This document shows positions 6,870 through 15,235 of a stretch of DNA of 64,000 nucleotides, in pieces (position 1 is the stretch's first letter; each line of letters opens with the position of its first letter). The notes beneath the pieces are model-generated. The model was not told the origin of the DNA. It made no database searches and saw only the letters and a program-made list of their open reading frames with translations. This stretch comes from a virus: positions 1-64,000 of the IMG/VR virus record IMGVR_UViG_3300025306_000003; one strand, 5' to 3'. A program made the position numbers and the translations under genes.

Positions 6870-8483
6870 TCAGAACGCAAACGCTTTCTTTGAGCGCTCA
6901 AACGCGAGGATGGCTCCACAAGTCGCATCGGGGCCATCATCGTGTGAGTCGAAAGGAAAATTATCCCACTGATTGTAATACGTAGTGCTGAGATGGCTGG
7001 CAAAGAAAGTGCGAGTCTTAATGACGGGTTCCAAATTATAAATCCGTTGGATCTTATTGGCAGTCTGCGTAAAGGTTCTAAGCGGCACTGTGATATTACG
7101 TTCTTTGGCGATCTTCTTGAGGTATGGAAGCAAAACACCGAAGCCGCCGTTGTCCTCGTAGTACAATGTCTTGATCGGATATGCCTGTACCAACCGCAAT
7201 GCCTCTTCGCACTGCAATTCAACACGCGCCTGATTCAACCAAACATGCAGTACCCAATAAAAATTGTGCGTCAAGCTCTCCTTGGCGATGACATAATCTT
7301 TTCCATCTTTGTTTTTACCCATAAGTTCCCTACCCTGAAGGGTAATCGACTTACAAGCAACGACTGCGATACAAGCGTAATCCGCAGCCTGAAAGTTGGA
7401 TTGCTTTGGATCGCTTGGATCCCAGTACGCGATGACTCGGTAAGAATCGTCCATCTCGGCGATGAATTCCTGTGCATCGAACTTCTGAAACTTGACAGAA
7501 TCGTAAACAAGTTCTTCGTCGGAAGCCTGCTTGTTCATGTACTCCAACGAGTACGCCCTGGCTCCGATCTCTTCCCGTCTCTGATGCAGCTTCTCAAGCG
7601 GCCATCTCTCAGGCCACAAGGCTGATCCGTCTGTCTTCTTATTTCCAATCGGCCACTGTTCGTCGTGCTCATCTTGAGGAATGTTCTCCGCCCTGTAGAG
7701 TTTCCCATCCCAGGACTTTTGACGCATCAGAGTTCCGACCATGGACTCGGGGTTCAAGAAATTTCCGATCACGAAAATGTCGCCTGGACTGGCAATCAAA
7801 TTAACAAGGGTCGTTCTGAAGCGGTTCAGGAACTTTGCACGCTGATAATCAGTGGCGACTGTATCTGTGTCTTGAGGATCATCGAAGACCATCGCATCCG
7901 GTCGCCACTTGCCCTCTTTCAATCCGCGCACGTGACTGCCCATTGTACGCGCTTCGACGATTGCGCCCGATGTCACTTTGATACGGCTATCGTTCCAACT
8001 GACAAATTGCCCTTTGAAATCCATCATGGGCGACAGATGAGGATAATCGTCCAAGAGAGCTTGATTGCCTATGCTGCGATCCAGCGTATTTTGAAGCGTA
8101 GAATAATGATTCCAGAATGCCCCACCGGATCCGCCGAACAAACAGATGTACCATTTATCCTGTCTGGCTAACCACCATAATGGCGCGGCGAAGAGCAGGA
8201 AGGTGGACTTACCGCTGTCCCTGGGCTCGCATCTGACAATGCGCTTGTCTGTTTTTGGGCTCTGAACGCTGTCAATAAGATCTTGGTGATGCTCGCCCAT
8301 TGCGCAATCAAAGTGCGCAGACAAGTAATGATAGATAAATTCAATGAACCAACGCCGAGCTTTCTCTTTGGCGACGATGTGTGCAAGGCTGGCGCGTTCC
8401 TTTATAAGAAAGAACGGCTGCTTAGCCTGCATTATCGGCTTGGTGTCACTGATCTCCGCGATGAGAGCACTTTTACGAATCAT
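6870..8483 (-). CDS. terL: Terminase large subunit
   Basis: The 537-residue packaging motor has an ATPase domain with a Walker A-like P-loop (CEPRDSGKST, about 85-94), Walker B (DAMVFDDPQD, about 196-205), and a C-terminal RNase H-fold nuclease with acidic motifs YWDPSD and FDSHDDGPDA. It translocates DNA into the head and cuts concatemers. ATG 8483 is 7 nt after the upstream stop; a TTG at 8510 would add nine residues. Length is normal for the family. Confidence 0.9.
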   Translation of the reverse strand: MIRKSALIAEISDTKPIMQAKQPFFLIKERASLAHIVAKEKARRWFIEFIYHYLSAHFDCAMGEHHQDLIDSVQSPKTDKRIVRCEPRDSGKSTFLLFAAPLWWLARQDKWYICLFGGSGGAFWNHYSTLQNTLDRSIGNQALLDDYPHLSPMMDFKGQFVSWNDSRIKVTSGAIVEARTMGSHVRGLKEGKWRPDAMVFDDPQDTDTVATDYQRAKFLNRFRTTLVNLIASPGDIFVIGNFLNPESMVGTLMRQKSWDGKLYRAENIPQDEHDEQWPIGNKKTDGSALWPERWPLEKLHQRREEIGARAYSLEYMNKQASDEELVYDSVKFQKFDAQEFIAEMDDSYRVIAYWDPSDPKQSNFQAADYACIAVVACKSITLQGRELMGKNKDGKDYVIAKESLTHNFYWVLHVWLNQARVELQCEEALRLVQAYPIKTLYYEDNGGFGVLLPYLKKIAKERNITVPLRTFTQTANKIQRIYNLEPVIKTRTFFASHLSTTYYNQWDNFPFDSHDDGPDATCGAILAFERSKKAFAF

Positions 8484-8490
8484 GAAAGCC

Positions 8491-8757
8491 TTATTTGTGG
8501 ATACTGTCAAGAAGCCAGCGCTGCAATGACATCTGCAGCTTGGCGATGATTTCGTAACGGGACATGCCCGCTACTGCGAACCTGGGAGTCAACGTGTTGT
8601 CTTCGAGATTCTTTTCCCACCAAAAGATCATGAGCCCTTCGAGTTCTTTAGAACTTTCAGTCACTTCTTTTTGTGCCCATGCAAGCGCATCTGCGGGAGT
8701 CCAAAGCGTACAATCGTTATTCTTCTGCGCACGTCTCGCTGCAAGTTCGTCCATCAT
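8491..8757 (-). CDS. Hypothetical protein upstream of terL
   Basis: An 88-residue helical protein (MMDELAARRAQKNNDCTLW...). Two adjacent ATG codons at 8757 and 8754 follow the previous stop by 7 nt. The position immediately before terL is where a small terminase subunit or adaptor often lies, but no DNA-binding motif is visible. Confidence 0.65.
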   Translation of the reverse strand: MMDELAARRAQKNNDCTLWTPADALAWAQKEVTESSKELEGLMIFWWEKNLEDNTLTPRFAVAGMSRYEIIAKLQMSLQRWLLDSIHK

Positions 8758-8764
8758 ATTGTCG

Positions 8765-8890
8765 CTAAGCCTCGTCAGCAGAGTCTTCAAGTTGGTCGAT
8801 GTCTTCCATTTCTTTTTTGAGTGCGTCTGCCTGTTCCTTGGGCAGATGCATGTAATCGATGTCAAGATTAACTTCTTCGATGAAATCCAT
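8765..8890 (-). CDS. 41-residue acidic peptide
   Basis: ATG 8890 follows AGGAG by 7 nt. The peptide (MDFIEEVNLDIDYMHLPKEQ...) is acidic and mostly helical, with no recognised family. It ends at TAG 8765, 7 nt before the next start. Coding is supported by the ribosome site and tight packing. Confidence 0.6.
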   Translation of the reverse strand: MDFIEEVNLDIDYMHLPKEQADALKKEMEDIDQLEDSADEA

Positions 8891-8891
8891 G

Positions 8892-9131
8892 TCAATTCTC
8901 CTCGCTTGTGATCTTGCCGGTTTCGAAATCCAATGTGTGCGTGTAGGTTTTCTTTAGCAAATACTTGGTGACCCTGCGGTACACCCGATGCAGGAATTGC
9001 TTGCCAGCTTTGTGATGAAAATTACCTGGACTGCAGCACATGCAGTGCAGACCTCCTGGGCCAGCGTTTAGTTTGGCTGAGACTTCATGATACATGCGCT
9101 GATTTCTTGCTGCAGGATGTTTGGATTTCAT
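8892..9131 (-). CDS. Small Cys/His-rich basic protein
   Basis: A 79-residue protein. ATG 9131 shares one base with the upstream TAA. The central GGLHCMCCSPGNFHHK carries four potential zinc ligands (HCxCC...HH), and the rest is basic. A nucleic-acid-binding role is possible. No family recognised. Confidence 0.65.
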   Translation of the reverse strand: MKSKHPAARNQRMYHEVSAKLNAGPGGLHCMCCSPGNFHHKAGKQFLHRVYRRVTKYLLKKTYTHTLDFETGKITSEEN

Positions 9132-9577
9132 TAGCGCAGAGCCTCCATCATGTCTCGCAGCTTCAATGCTTCCTTGCGCATTGTGATTGCACCGTGGAAC
9201 CACTTTCTCCGTTCCTTACTGATCGTTTTCCATCCTCTTACCAGATAGGCACGCGCCTTGCCTTCGAACATACCGATCTGCGTGTTTGATTTCACCCAGG
9301 TTTGTTTGGATTTCTCAGAGAGGCCGATCATGCTCTTGTACTCAAAAGCTCTCGGTGTGTACACGTCCTTGTACGTTTGGATCTGACCAATCAGGTACTG
9401 CTCACGCTGCGGCGCTTTGAGCTTCGCGTACTGCTCTTTCGTGAGTTCGTCTTTCCTGGTGAAAGGTCTAACCGTGTAGCGCCTTCCCTTCGTAGAAGTC
9501 CTCGTGTGCGCTTTGACAGCTTCAAGTCTTTCGCAGATGGCTGCGTAGACTTCCCGTGCTGTGAAGATGAGTCCCAT
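9131..9577 (-). CDS. Hypothetical basic protein with TSTKGRRYTV segment
   Basis: A 148-residue basic protein. I chose ATG 9577 (AGGAG 8 nt upstream) over a TTG extension at 9634. Residues about 25-40, RTSTKGRRYTVRPFTRKD, resemble the N-terminus of the topoisomerase-like protein at 2547-3527 (KTSSKGKTFTV). A shared small domain or shared interaction is possible. Otherwise no family recognised. Confidence 0.65.
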   Translation of the reverse strand: MGLIFTAREVYAAICERLEAVKAHTRTSTKGRRYTVRPFTRKDELTKEQYAKLKAPQREQYLIGQIQTYKDVYTPRAFEYKSMIGLSEKSKQTWVKSNTQIGMFEGKARAYLVRGWKTISKERRKWFHGAITMRKEALKLRDMMEALR

Positions 9578-9663
9578 TTGCGTAGCTCCTGTTTGAGTCT
9601 GCTGCTCATTGACCGCTCTGCGGCGTCGTTCCAATCAAGCTGATTCATATCATCCCGAGTTTG

Positions 9664-9705
9664 CTTTGGCAGGAGTCTCACCAACGTCACGTTCTCCTGC
9701 CAAAG
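9664..9705. repeat. Perfect 12-bp inverted repeat
   Basis: CTTTGGCAGGAG (9664-9675) and its exact complement CTCCTGCCAAAG (9694-9705) flank an 18-nt spacer. There is no T-tract, so it is not a typical terminator. On the transcribed strand the first arm contains an AGGAG, so folding could hide a ribosome site; a protein operator is the alternative. Confidence 0.6.
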
Positions 9706-9722
9706 ATTATTGACCGGAACAG

Positions 9723-9872
9723 CTAGGCCGGTTTGATCAAGTTCGCCTGGATCTGAATTACAACAGCAGTGTCGTTGGACTCAATCTGATCTCTGATCGC
9801 CTCCTTCAGATCCTTCAGCTTCATGTCAGTCTCAACTTCAATCATGACGGAAACCTTCTTTTGCTTCGCCAT
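9723..9872 (-). CDS. 49-residue hypothetical protein
   Basis: ATG 9872 follows GGAGGTG. The product (MAKQKKVSVMIEVETDMKLK...) reads as a beta-strand/helix/strand mini-domain. No family recognised. The ribosome site lies in the end of the upstream membrane-peptide gene. Confidence 0.65.
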   Translation of the reverse strand: MAKQKKVSVMIEVETDMKLKDLKEAIRDQIESNDTAVVIQIQANLIKPA

Positions 9873-9879
9873 TTCGCTT

Positions 9880-9981
9880 TCACCTCCCTCCTTCTTTAAT
9901 GAATTTGCTCACAATCACTGCGATCCCGAAGATCAGGAACGCAATCGAAAACCACATGCACACATCAAGAAATATCGCCAT
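9880..9981 (-). CDS. 33-residue single-span membrane peptide
   Basis: The peptide has one hydrophobic helix (VCMWFSIAFLIFGIAVIV) and a charged C-terminus (KFIKEGGR). ATG 9981 lies in the last codons of the preceding gene. It is similar in type to the membrane peptides at 6669 and 6768. Confidence 0.55.
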   Translation of the reverse strand: MAIFLDVCMWFSIAFLIFGIAVIVSKFIKEGGR

Positions 9982-10366
9982 TTTCTTTGCCCCTTTCTCT
10001 GACAAGTCTTATCGTACGCGTTCTCCTGCACGGGCGTACCGTTTTCTTTAACAGTCTCTCTTCTTTCAAAATTGCTTCTGGTACACACATTTTCTTTTCC
10101 ATGTTGTGCAGTACCGAGTCTGGGATCTCCTGTGCCACAAAATCGTAGCTCAATGCCGCACCTTCAACACGAAATTCTCTAGGCTTGATCGCTTGAACAA
10201 CAGTTCTATCTTCCCCCGGCTTTGCAACGTCGTATGAGCCCAAAATTTCCTGCCTGAAATGATCCCGCATTCTCTCTCTATGCTGCGCCTCATACTCTTT
10301 GGAGATAACCTTAATGAAAGTCTGATTCCCCCAGGCTGGGAATGAAATCTCCTTTTCATTGCTCAT
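9965..10366 (-). CDS. Hypothetical protein
   Basis: A 133-residue protein (MSNEKEISFPAWGNQTFIKV...), with an aromatic N-terminus and a very basic C-terminal tail (RPCRRTRTIRLVRERGK). ATG 10366 overlaps the preceding stop (ATGA). No family recognised; the tail could contact nucleic acid. Confidence 0.65.
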   Translation of the reverse strand: MSNEKEISFPAWGNQTFIKVISKEYEAQHRERMRDHFRQEILGSYDVAKPGEDRTVVQAIKPREFRVEGAALSYDFVAQEIPDSVLHNMEKKMCVPEAILKEERLLKKTVRPCRRTRTIRLVRERGKENGDIS

Positions 10367-10491
10367 GACGCTTTCGCCTCTGCCAGATTTCTTTCAATCT
10401 GCTTCTTGAACTCAGGGGAGAGATTCTGTCTGGAGAGTAATTTTGTCCACTTGCTGATCCTGGCTTCTTTTGCCTCAGCCTTGGTTTGCAT
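10363..10491 (-). CDS. 42-residue helical peptide
   Basis: The peptide (MQTKAEAKEARISKWTKLLS...) is a highly charged amphipathic helix. ATG 10491; the TGA overlaps the next start (ATGA). No family recognised. The context argues for coding, since it exactly fills the gap between two genes. Confidence 0.6.
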   Translation of the reverse strand: MQTKAEAKEARISKWTKLLSRQNLSPEFKKQIERNLAEAKAS

Positions 10492-10492
10492 A

Positions 10493-10756
10493 TCAATTCA
10501 CCTTTCTCAGTAAACTGCTGGATGCTTCGATGATGCGCTTCTCTTCTTTCTTTGGAGCAAGTACCGACCAGCCCAGATCCGCCTTCATGATTACCGGCAC
10601 ATGGAGTGCTCCACATTTCCTGCACACCCTCTCGTCGATTGAATACGTCGGCACCAATGTCAACTGCGTTATAAACTCATTGGTGATACTCACTGACTGT
10701 GGCTGATGCAGACTCATGTCTGCTGAGCATTGCAGGCATTTGAACACGTCTCTCAC
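10493..10756 (-). CDS. Zinc-ribbon protein
   Basis: An 87-residue product with two Cys pairs, CLQC (8-11) and CRKC (45-48), forming a predicted zinc ribbon. GTG 10756 overlaps the upstream TGA (GTGA); this start is chosen by that junction and by inclusion of the first Cys pair. Function unknown. Confidence 0.65.
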   Translation of the reverse strand: MRDVFKCLQCSADMSLHQPQSVSITNEFITQLTLVPTYSIDERVCRKCGALHVPVIMKADLGWSVLAPKKEEKRIIEASSSLLRKVN

Positions 10757-11439
10757 GATACTTTCTCCTCCGGTTGATGCCGCGTGGCTATAGCTTCCAA
10801 CTCGGCCAATTCACTATCTGAAAGTAAACTCATAGGGTCTTGAGCAATGGTCTGAGTATTCGGGTTATTCACTCTAGCCCGCAATGCATCCATTGAAATA
10901 ATCAGCCCCCACTGGGTAAGCTGTGAGGCCATGTCCATTACCACGCGCCACGACAATCCAAGATTCCCCGCACGCTTTGCGACCGCGATGTGATACTCGG
11001 CCTGGGAGAAGAACCAGCCCACGAATTTCTCTGGATTGAACTCAGCTACGATCTTTGCGATCTCGCCCAGAATCTTCTGTTTGTCTTTGAAGATCATGAC
11101 CGATGAGACGCCGAACAAATCGGCAATCTCAATGTCACGCATTCCTTGGTGGAGTAATTCTGCAACGCAGCCTAATCTTTGTGTGCGAGTCAGGAGTTTT
11201 GCATCGACAGCACCTGATTTGATGTCCCGCAAAAGCGCCAGTGCATTTTTGGATACTTTCATCGGCTTTTCTTCGACTTCACCGACAGAAACGCCTGATT
11301 TCCGCTTCATCAGCTTCAATCCCGAGACGTATTTCTTGCGGCTTTCTTCCGAGAACGTCCTGCCGTTCTTATCGCCAGTAGTCCCCAGTCTTTCAAAGTG
11401 GCTTTGTGGGCCATCCTCATCAAACTTTTCGTCGTCCAT
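10753..11439 (-). CDS. Helix-turn-helix protein, candidate terminase small subunit
   Basis: The 228-residue product has a helix-turn-helix region (MRDIEIADLFGVSSVMIFKD, about residues 100-119) followed by a helical domain, a layout compatible with a terminase small subunit that recognises phage DNA. It is the first gene of the packaging/head operon, just after a good promoter. An alternative is an operon regulator. Family membership was not verified. Confidence 0.5.
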   Translation of the reverse strand: MDDEKFDEDGPQSHFERLGTTGDKNGRTFSEESRKKYVSGLKLMKRKSGVSVGEVEEKPMKVSKNALALLRDIKSGAVDAKLLTRTQRLGCVAELLHQGMRDIEIADLFGVSSVMIFKDKQKILGEIAKIVAEFNPEKFVGWFFSQAEYHIAVAKRAGNLGLSWRVVMDMASQLTQWGLIISMDALRARVNNPNTQTIAQDPMSLLSDSELAELEAIATRHQPEEKVS

Positions 11440-11475
11440 TGCCCCATTTCCCTGTATATGTTAACCAACTTCCAA

Positions 11476-11505
11476 ATTATCATCTTTTTACTACTCTAAT
11501 TACAA
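11476..11505 (-). promoter_or_regulatory. Sigma-70-like promoter for the packaging/head operon
   Basis: On the minus strand, TTGTAA (11505-11500), an 18-nt spacer and GATAAT (11481-11476) form a plausible -35/-10 pair. It lies just downstream of a terminator and 37 nt ahead of the first head-module gene, so it probably starts the late packaging transcript. Confidence 0.55.
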
Positions 11506-11506
11506 C

Positions 11507-11543
11507 AAAAAAGGACCATAAACCTTTCGGCCATGATCCTTTT
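11507..11543 (-). terminator. Rho-independent terminator
   Basis: On the minus strand AAAAGGATCAT and ATGGTCCTTTT pair (11 bp, one G-T) around a 13-nt loop and end in a run of T. It follows the 69-residue basic protein gene and separates the aminotransferase/ParB operon from the packaging operon. Confidence 0.75.
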
Positions 11544-11566
11544 AAGCCCTCGTATTGACGGGATTG

Positions 11567-11776
11567 TTACCGAACTTTCCGTACAGTTTTGGTGCGCTTC
11601 ACCGGACGAACGGTTTTCTGTCGAGCCGCCCTATTCTTCGCAGCCCTTGCGTTCTGCATCCTGACATTCTTCTGCGCAGACTTGCTCAATCTGAGCTTCG
11701 AAGTCGGCACGAACGTGTAACCTTTCGGCGTGCCTCGTGCTCCACGTGCCCCCGCATTTGCTCCGCCTCCGCTCAT
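11567..11776 (-). CDS. Small very basic, Gly/Ala-rich protein
   Basis: A 69-residue protein with a Gly/Ala-rich N-terminus (MSGGGANAGARGARG) and a C-terminus of Lys/Arg clusters (KRTKTVRKVR). It probably binds nucleic acid in a non-specific way. AAGGAGGTGA precedes ATG 11776, which overlaps the aminotransferase stop (ATGA). It is the last gene before the terminator. Confidence 0.7.
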   Translation of the reverse strand: MSGGGANAGARGARGTPKGYTFVPTSKLRLSKSAQKNVRMQNARAAKNRAARQKTVRPVKRTKTVRKVR

Positions 11777-12975
11777 AATCTCACCTCCTTTACAGTAGAC
11801 TCGAAGACCTCTGCAATCTTCTGTACATCTTTGTCAGAAAGATTCAGCGGAGGAAAGAAGTAGACTACGTTACCGCCTGTTCCCAGCAGCAATAACCCTT
11901 TGGCGAAGCATTTTTGCATTACACGCAACACAAGCGTGTGCAGCCCAGAACCTTCGGCCTTCACATTCAATTCAACCCCAAGCATGTGCCCGTCTCCACG
12001 CACATCCTTAATCACATTATGGTGTGCACGCCAAATCCCAACCAATGCCCTTTTCAGAGCGCGAGCACTCGCAGCAAAGAGCTTTTGAAAACTTTCGCGT
12101 TGCAAGATCTCAATGGTCTTCAACGCGGCTGCACAACTCACGGGGTTTCCCCCAAATGTCGAAGAGTGCACTCCAGAATTCCAATTGGCGACCGCTTCAT
12201 TATAAATCACAGCGCTCAGCGGCAACCCATTAGCAATCCCCTTGGCTACACAAATCATATCTGGCTCAATCCCGTAGCGCTCAACCGCGAACATGGGGCC
12301 GCTTCTACAGAAGCCGGTCTGCACTTCATCCACGACCAACAAGATTCCATAAAACGTACACAACTCACGTAACAACTTCATAAACTTGGAAGTCGCCTTA
12401 AGCACACCCCCGCTCCCGAGGATCGGCTCTACAAAGATTGCGGCAACCTCCCAAGGGTCCACCAAATGTCGGAACAAAGATCCTTCCAAATACATTTCGT
12501 CATTGTATGGAATACGAAATGCATTCGAGTCGAAACCCGTGTTGTAAAACGTGTAGCTACTCTGCAGTGTCAAAGCGCCCAAACTGTAACCGTGAAATCC
12601 ACCGATACAACATACAAATTTCCTGCGCCCCGTAGAAAGGGTCGCCATCTTCATAGCAGACTCTATGGCCTCGGCACCCGAACACGCAAAGAAAACCTCC
12701 TTACGGGACTTCCCAGGCGCAATCGCAGCAAGCTTCTCCGCAAGTTCAACAGGTGTCTCAGACAGAAACTCCCCTGCAGGCATCGCGGGCAAGCGTTTCA
12801 TTTGAGTGATTGCGGCGTCTACAATCTCGGAGTGCGCATGCCCCAAAGGCACAGTCATCATCCCACTGGTCGCATCCAAGTAAGTGTTCCCACGCGTGTC
12901 TGTCACGTAAGCACCATACGCACACGCCACAATCAAATCAGGAAACAGATGATAAGACAACCTACTGTTGTGCAT
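11773..12975 (-). CDS. Class III pyridoxal-phosphate aminotransferase
   Basis: The 400-residue enzyme is complete and has the family's key features: CSGAEAIESAMK (98-109, phosphate-binding loop), FHGYS (127-131), VVDEVQTGF with Asp216, AKGIANGLP with the cofactor Lys245, and STFGGNP (272-278). Class III enzymes move an amino group between an omega-amine or amino acid and a keto acid (acetylornithine, GABA, glutamate-semialdehyde types). The substrate cannot be told. It is coupled to the ParB-DUF4417 gene by a 14-nt overlap. A phage copy is unusual and suggests synthesis of a modified metabolite or base. Confidence 0.88.
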   Translation of the reverse strand: MHNSRLSYHLFPDLIVACAYGAYVTDTRGNTYLDATSGMMTVPLGHAHSEIVDAAITQMKRLPAMPAGEFLSETPVELAEKLAAIAPGKSRKEVFFACSGAEAIESAMKMATLSTGRRKFVCCIGGFHGYSLGALTLQSSYTFYNTGFDSNAFRIPYNDEMYLEGSLFRHLVDPWEVAAIFVEPILGSGGVLKATSKFMKLLRELCTFYGILLVVDEVQTGFCRSGPMFAVERYGIEPDMICVAKGIANGLPLSAVIYNEAVANWNSGVHSSTFGGNPVSCAAALKTIEILQRESFQKLFAASARALKRALVGIWRAHHNVIKDVRGDGHMLGVELNVKAEGSGLHTLVLRVMQKCFAKGLLLLGTGGNVVYFFPPLNLSDKDVQKIAEVFESTVKEVRL

Positions 12976-14260
12976 CTTTTTTAGACTTCTTCCTAACGAT
13001 ACCGTCTTTTGCTTTCTTAGGAGCCTTCACCATCGCATTCTTCTTGCGCATACTGATAATACTTGGAAGCCATTGATACACCGGCCCGTGCGGGATCCCC
13101 GCAATGATTTCTTCCTTATGCTGCTCCCCACTGTACATGAGCACAACTTCTGGCTTCACAACCCTCACCATCTGAGCAAAGCCTTTGAAGAAGTACTCGG
13201 TTGAAATGCCCCCCGCGTCGTGCCTGGGGGAAAACGCCTGACATTGCATGCTTACCACAGGCGCATGCTGTGGGATTCCCAAAAAACTAAACTCAAAGCT
13301 CGCGTCGTCGGTCCAATTCATATCAGGGATGATCTTGATACCAGCTTCCTGCCAGTAACGCGCAACCCAACGGGATCTATAGATCTCATACATCTGCAAC
13401 ACACGGGGTGCATCCAACCACATCGAGAAGTTCGGGGATATAATCGACCCCCAACCTTGCTCTAGCAACATTTGCGTGGTTCCCGCCACATCGCTCCAAA
13501 CACCTGCAAAGCGATCATCCCAAGAGTAATATCCGAGCACGGCACCCTGAACGATTTCAATCTGCCTCTGCGGCGGGAGCCATGCAGTCAGAAACAAAGT
13601 CTTCTCGGGCGTGAACTCAGGCTGTCTCCAGTAAACTTCCGTAGGCACCTGATCGGAAAGCATATCCAATCTCAAATCAGGAATGCCCCACTTATTTGAG
13701 GACGGCAGAATAACTTCATCATTATTCACCAATGCCACAACAGATGTTGCTTCCTGTGCAACGTCCCTCTCACGGTCAGTCGGTTCCGATGACTCGGGAA
13801 TATCCGGCATGATGTTCTCTTTGGGAAACATCTTGTCGAGATCCAACGTGAAATCGGGAATCTCAATCATGCTGGCAAAGTTCGGGAGATCGAGATCGGC
13901 GGCAAAGTTCCTCAGACCATCTTCGGTGATCCTCCCGTACCTGCTCGATATCAACAGGATTTTCTGCTTTGCTTCCTTCATGTCTTTCGCTTCCACCCAA
14001 ACCACCGGCAGAGGCGGAATCTTCCAACCCTCTTTTGCCATCTGCTTCAAGACTGAATCGCGCTGATGACCATCGAGGATGTACGTGATCTTCTTGAATT
14101 TCCACGCCAAGAACGGAAACGAAACGCCATGCTGAATCAGAGATGCACGAATCTTGTCTGCATCTTTTTGAGACAAAGATTTCAAATCGCCCTGCAACGG
14201 AACCAAGGATTCAATCGCCACTGTATCAGCAGCCTTACACGTAACTTTCAGTTCAGACAT
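12962..14260 (-). CDS. ParB-like N-terminal domain fused to DUF4417-like domain
   Basis: The 432-residue product starts with a ParB/sulfiredoxin-type domain (YILDGHQRDSVL, GHQR near 64-67), which in relatives binds or cleaves nucleotide phosphates. The C-terminal half has the look of DUF4417: GYYSWDDRFAGVW, SIISPNFSMWLDAP, RSRWVARYWQ, IIPDMNWTDD. DUF4417 proteins occur on mobile elements and have no known reaction. A Lys-rich tail ends the protein. ATG 14260 is used; a TTG at 14302 is possible. It overlaps the aminotransferase, implying joint action. Confidence 0.75.
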   Translation of the reverse strand: MSELKVTCKAADTVAIESLVPLQGDLKSLSQKDADKIRASLIQHGVSFPFLAWKFKKITYILDGHQRDSVLKQMAKEGWKIPPLPVVWVEAKDMKEAKQKILLISSRYGRITEDGLRNFAADLDLPNFASMIEIPDFTLDLDKMFPKENIMPDIPESSEPTDRERDVAQEATSVVALVNNDEVILPSSNKWGIPDLRLDMLSDQVPTEVYWRQPEFTPEKTLFLTAWLPPQRQIEIVQGAVLGYYSWDDRFAGVWSDVAGTTQMLLEQGWGSIISPNFSMWLDAPRVLQMYEIYRSRWVARYWQEAGIKIIPDMNWTDDASFEFSFLGIPQHAPVVSMQCQAFSPRHDAGGISTEYFFKGFAQMVRVVKPEVVLMYSGEQHKEEIIAGIPHGPVYQWLPSIISMRKKNAMVKAPKKAKDGIVRKKSKKDAQQ

Positions 14261-14525
14261 CTTTGTATGGACACGTCGCGTCTTTGCAACGGCCTCCTTC
14301 AAGATGAGTGTGAATGAATTTGTCGGGAGCGCACCTAACCACCACTTTGCAATATCTTATAAGAGCCGCTCTGTGACTGCGTTGCATCGCTCCTCCGCAA
14401 AAAGACACGAAACGCCGATTGAGTGCCGACAGGTAACGAACGATCCCATCGGCACCCTTTCTACGGAAAATCCGCGCTACAAACTGTATCTCATCATATA
14501 AACCCCATCGATCAGAAGTTGACAT
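14253..14525 (-). CDS. Hypothetical protein with Cys/His C-terminus
   Basis: A 90-residue protein (MSTSDRWGLYDEIQFVARIF...). The C-terminal HTHLEGGRCKDATCPYKD may bind zinc. ATG 14525 has GAGG 6 nt upstream and is chosen over a TTG extension. It overlaps the ParB-DUF4417 gene by 8 nt. No family recognised. Confidence 0.6.
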   Translation of the reverse strand: MSTSDRWGLYDEIQFVARIFRRKGADGIVRYLSALNRRFVSFCGGAMQRSHRAALIRYCKVVVRCAPDKFIHTHLEGGRCKDATCPYKDV

Positions 14526-14587
14526 CGACAACCTCAACAAGTACCAGTCTTTACGTGTCAAACAGTGAAAGCAAGAACTATTTTGCC

Positions 14588-14854
14588 CTATTCCCCATTC
14601 CAAACTCCCGCATCAAGCAATCGCTCAATAAGCTTGACCGCATCAACACCCCAGAACTTGAACAGAGTATCCCGCGTGCTCACGCCTGGATCCGGCTTCA
14701 CAACCTCTTCGTCGAATTTGATAACGTCGAAACCTATCGCCAATCCCTTAATGGATCTCACGTCGAAGAACTCAGCCAGATCCCTCTCGAAGTGCGCATT
14801 GAATGCCCCATGCGTTTCATGAAAGCATTTTTTCAACTCTCGAATGGAAAACAT
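14588..14854 (-). CDS. Hypothetical protein
   Basis: An 88-residue protein (MFSIRELKKCFHETHGAFNA...), with an amphipathic N-terminal helix and an acidic centre. ATG 14854 overlaps the upstream TGA (TGATG). No family recognised. Confidence 0.6.
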   Translation of the reverse strand: MFSIRELKKCFHETHGAFNAHFERDLAEFFDVRSIKGLAIGFDVIKFDEEVVKPDPGVSTRDTLFKFWGVDAVKLIERLLDAGVWNGE

Positions 14855-15126
14855 CACTTGCCCCCTTTGCCTACAAGCGCCAACGTGGATTTCGCACGGC
14901 GTGAGCGTTTGAGCTTCACGTGCTCGACAACCGCAAAGTCTTTCTGTACTGCAGAGCCTCCAAATTGCAACGCCACAGATAGCAACTGAGGACTTGCGCA
15001 GTAAGGACAAATCTCAGTTTGACTAAAACTGTAAATCGTTTCGCAATTCAAGCACAACACAGCTTCTCCCAACGGGATCCCCTGTACTACACGCTTGGGA
15101 GGTTCACCCAACCATAATATTGGCAT
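14854..15126 (-). CDS. Zinc-ribbon protein
   Basis: A 90-residue product with CLNC and CPYC pairs about 15 residues apart (residues about 26-45), forming a zinc ribbon, followed by a basic C-terminus (KLKRSRRAKS). ATG 15126 follows AAAGGA. A DNA-binding accessory role is likely but unproven. The 109 nt upstream (15127-15235) hold no gene I can support. Confidence 0.65.
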   Translation of the reverse strand: MPILWLGEPPKRVVQGIPLGEAVLCLNCETIYSFSQTEICPYCASPQLLSVALQFGGSAVQKDFAVVEHVKLKRSRRAKSTLALVGKGGK

Positions 15127-15235
15127 ATTCAATCCTTTCTTTTAGGATGGACCCTGCAGAGGCTCGGGTGTGTACGCACCCAACATCTGGCGATGCGCCC
15201 CTGCAGAGATAAATTGCTTCTACACAACTTTCAAA

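Noticed and set aside
9391-9648. Minus-strand frame starting MNQLDWNDAAERSMSSRLKQ
   Set aside because: Most of it overlaps the 148-residue gene at 9131-9577 and the overlapping part is Ser/Lys/Arg-rich like a shadow frame; only a weak ribosome site. A short real peptide cannot be excluded.
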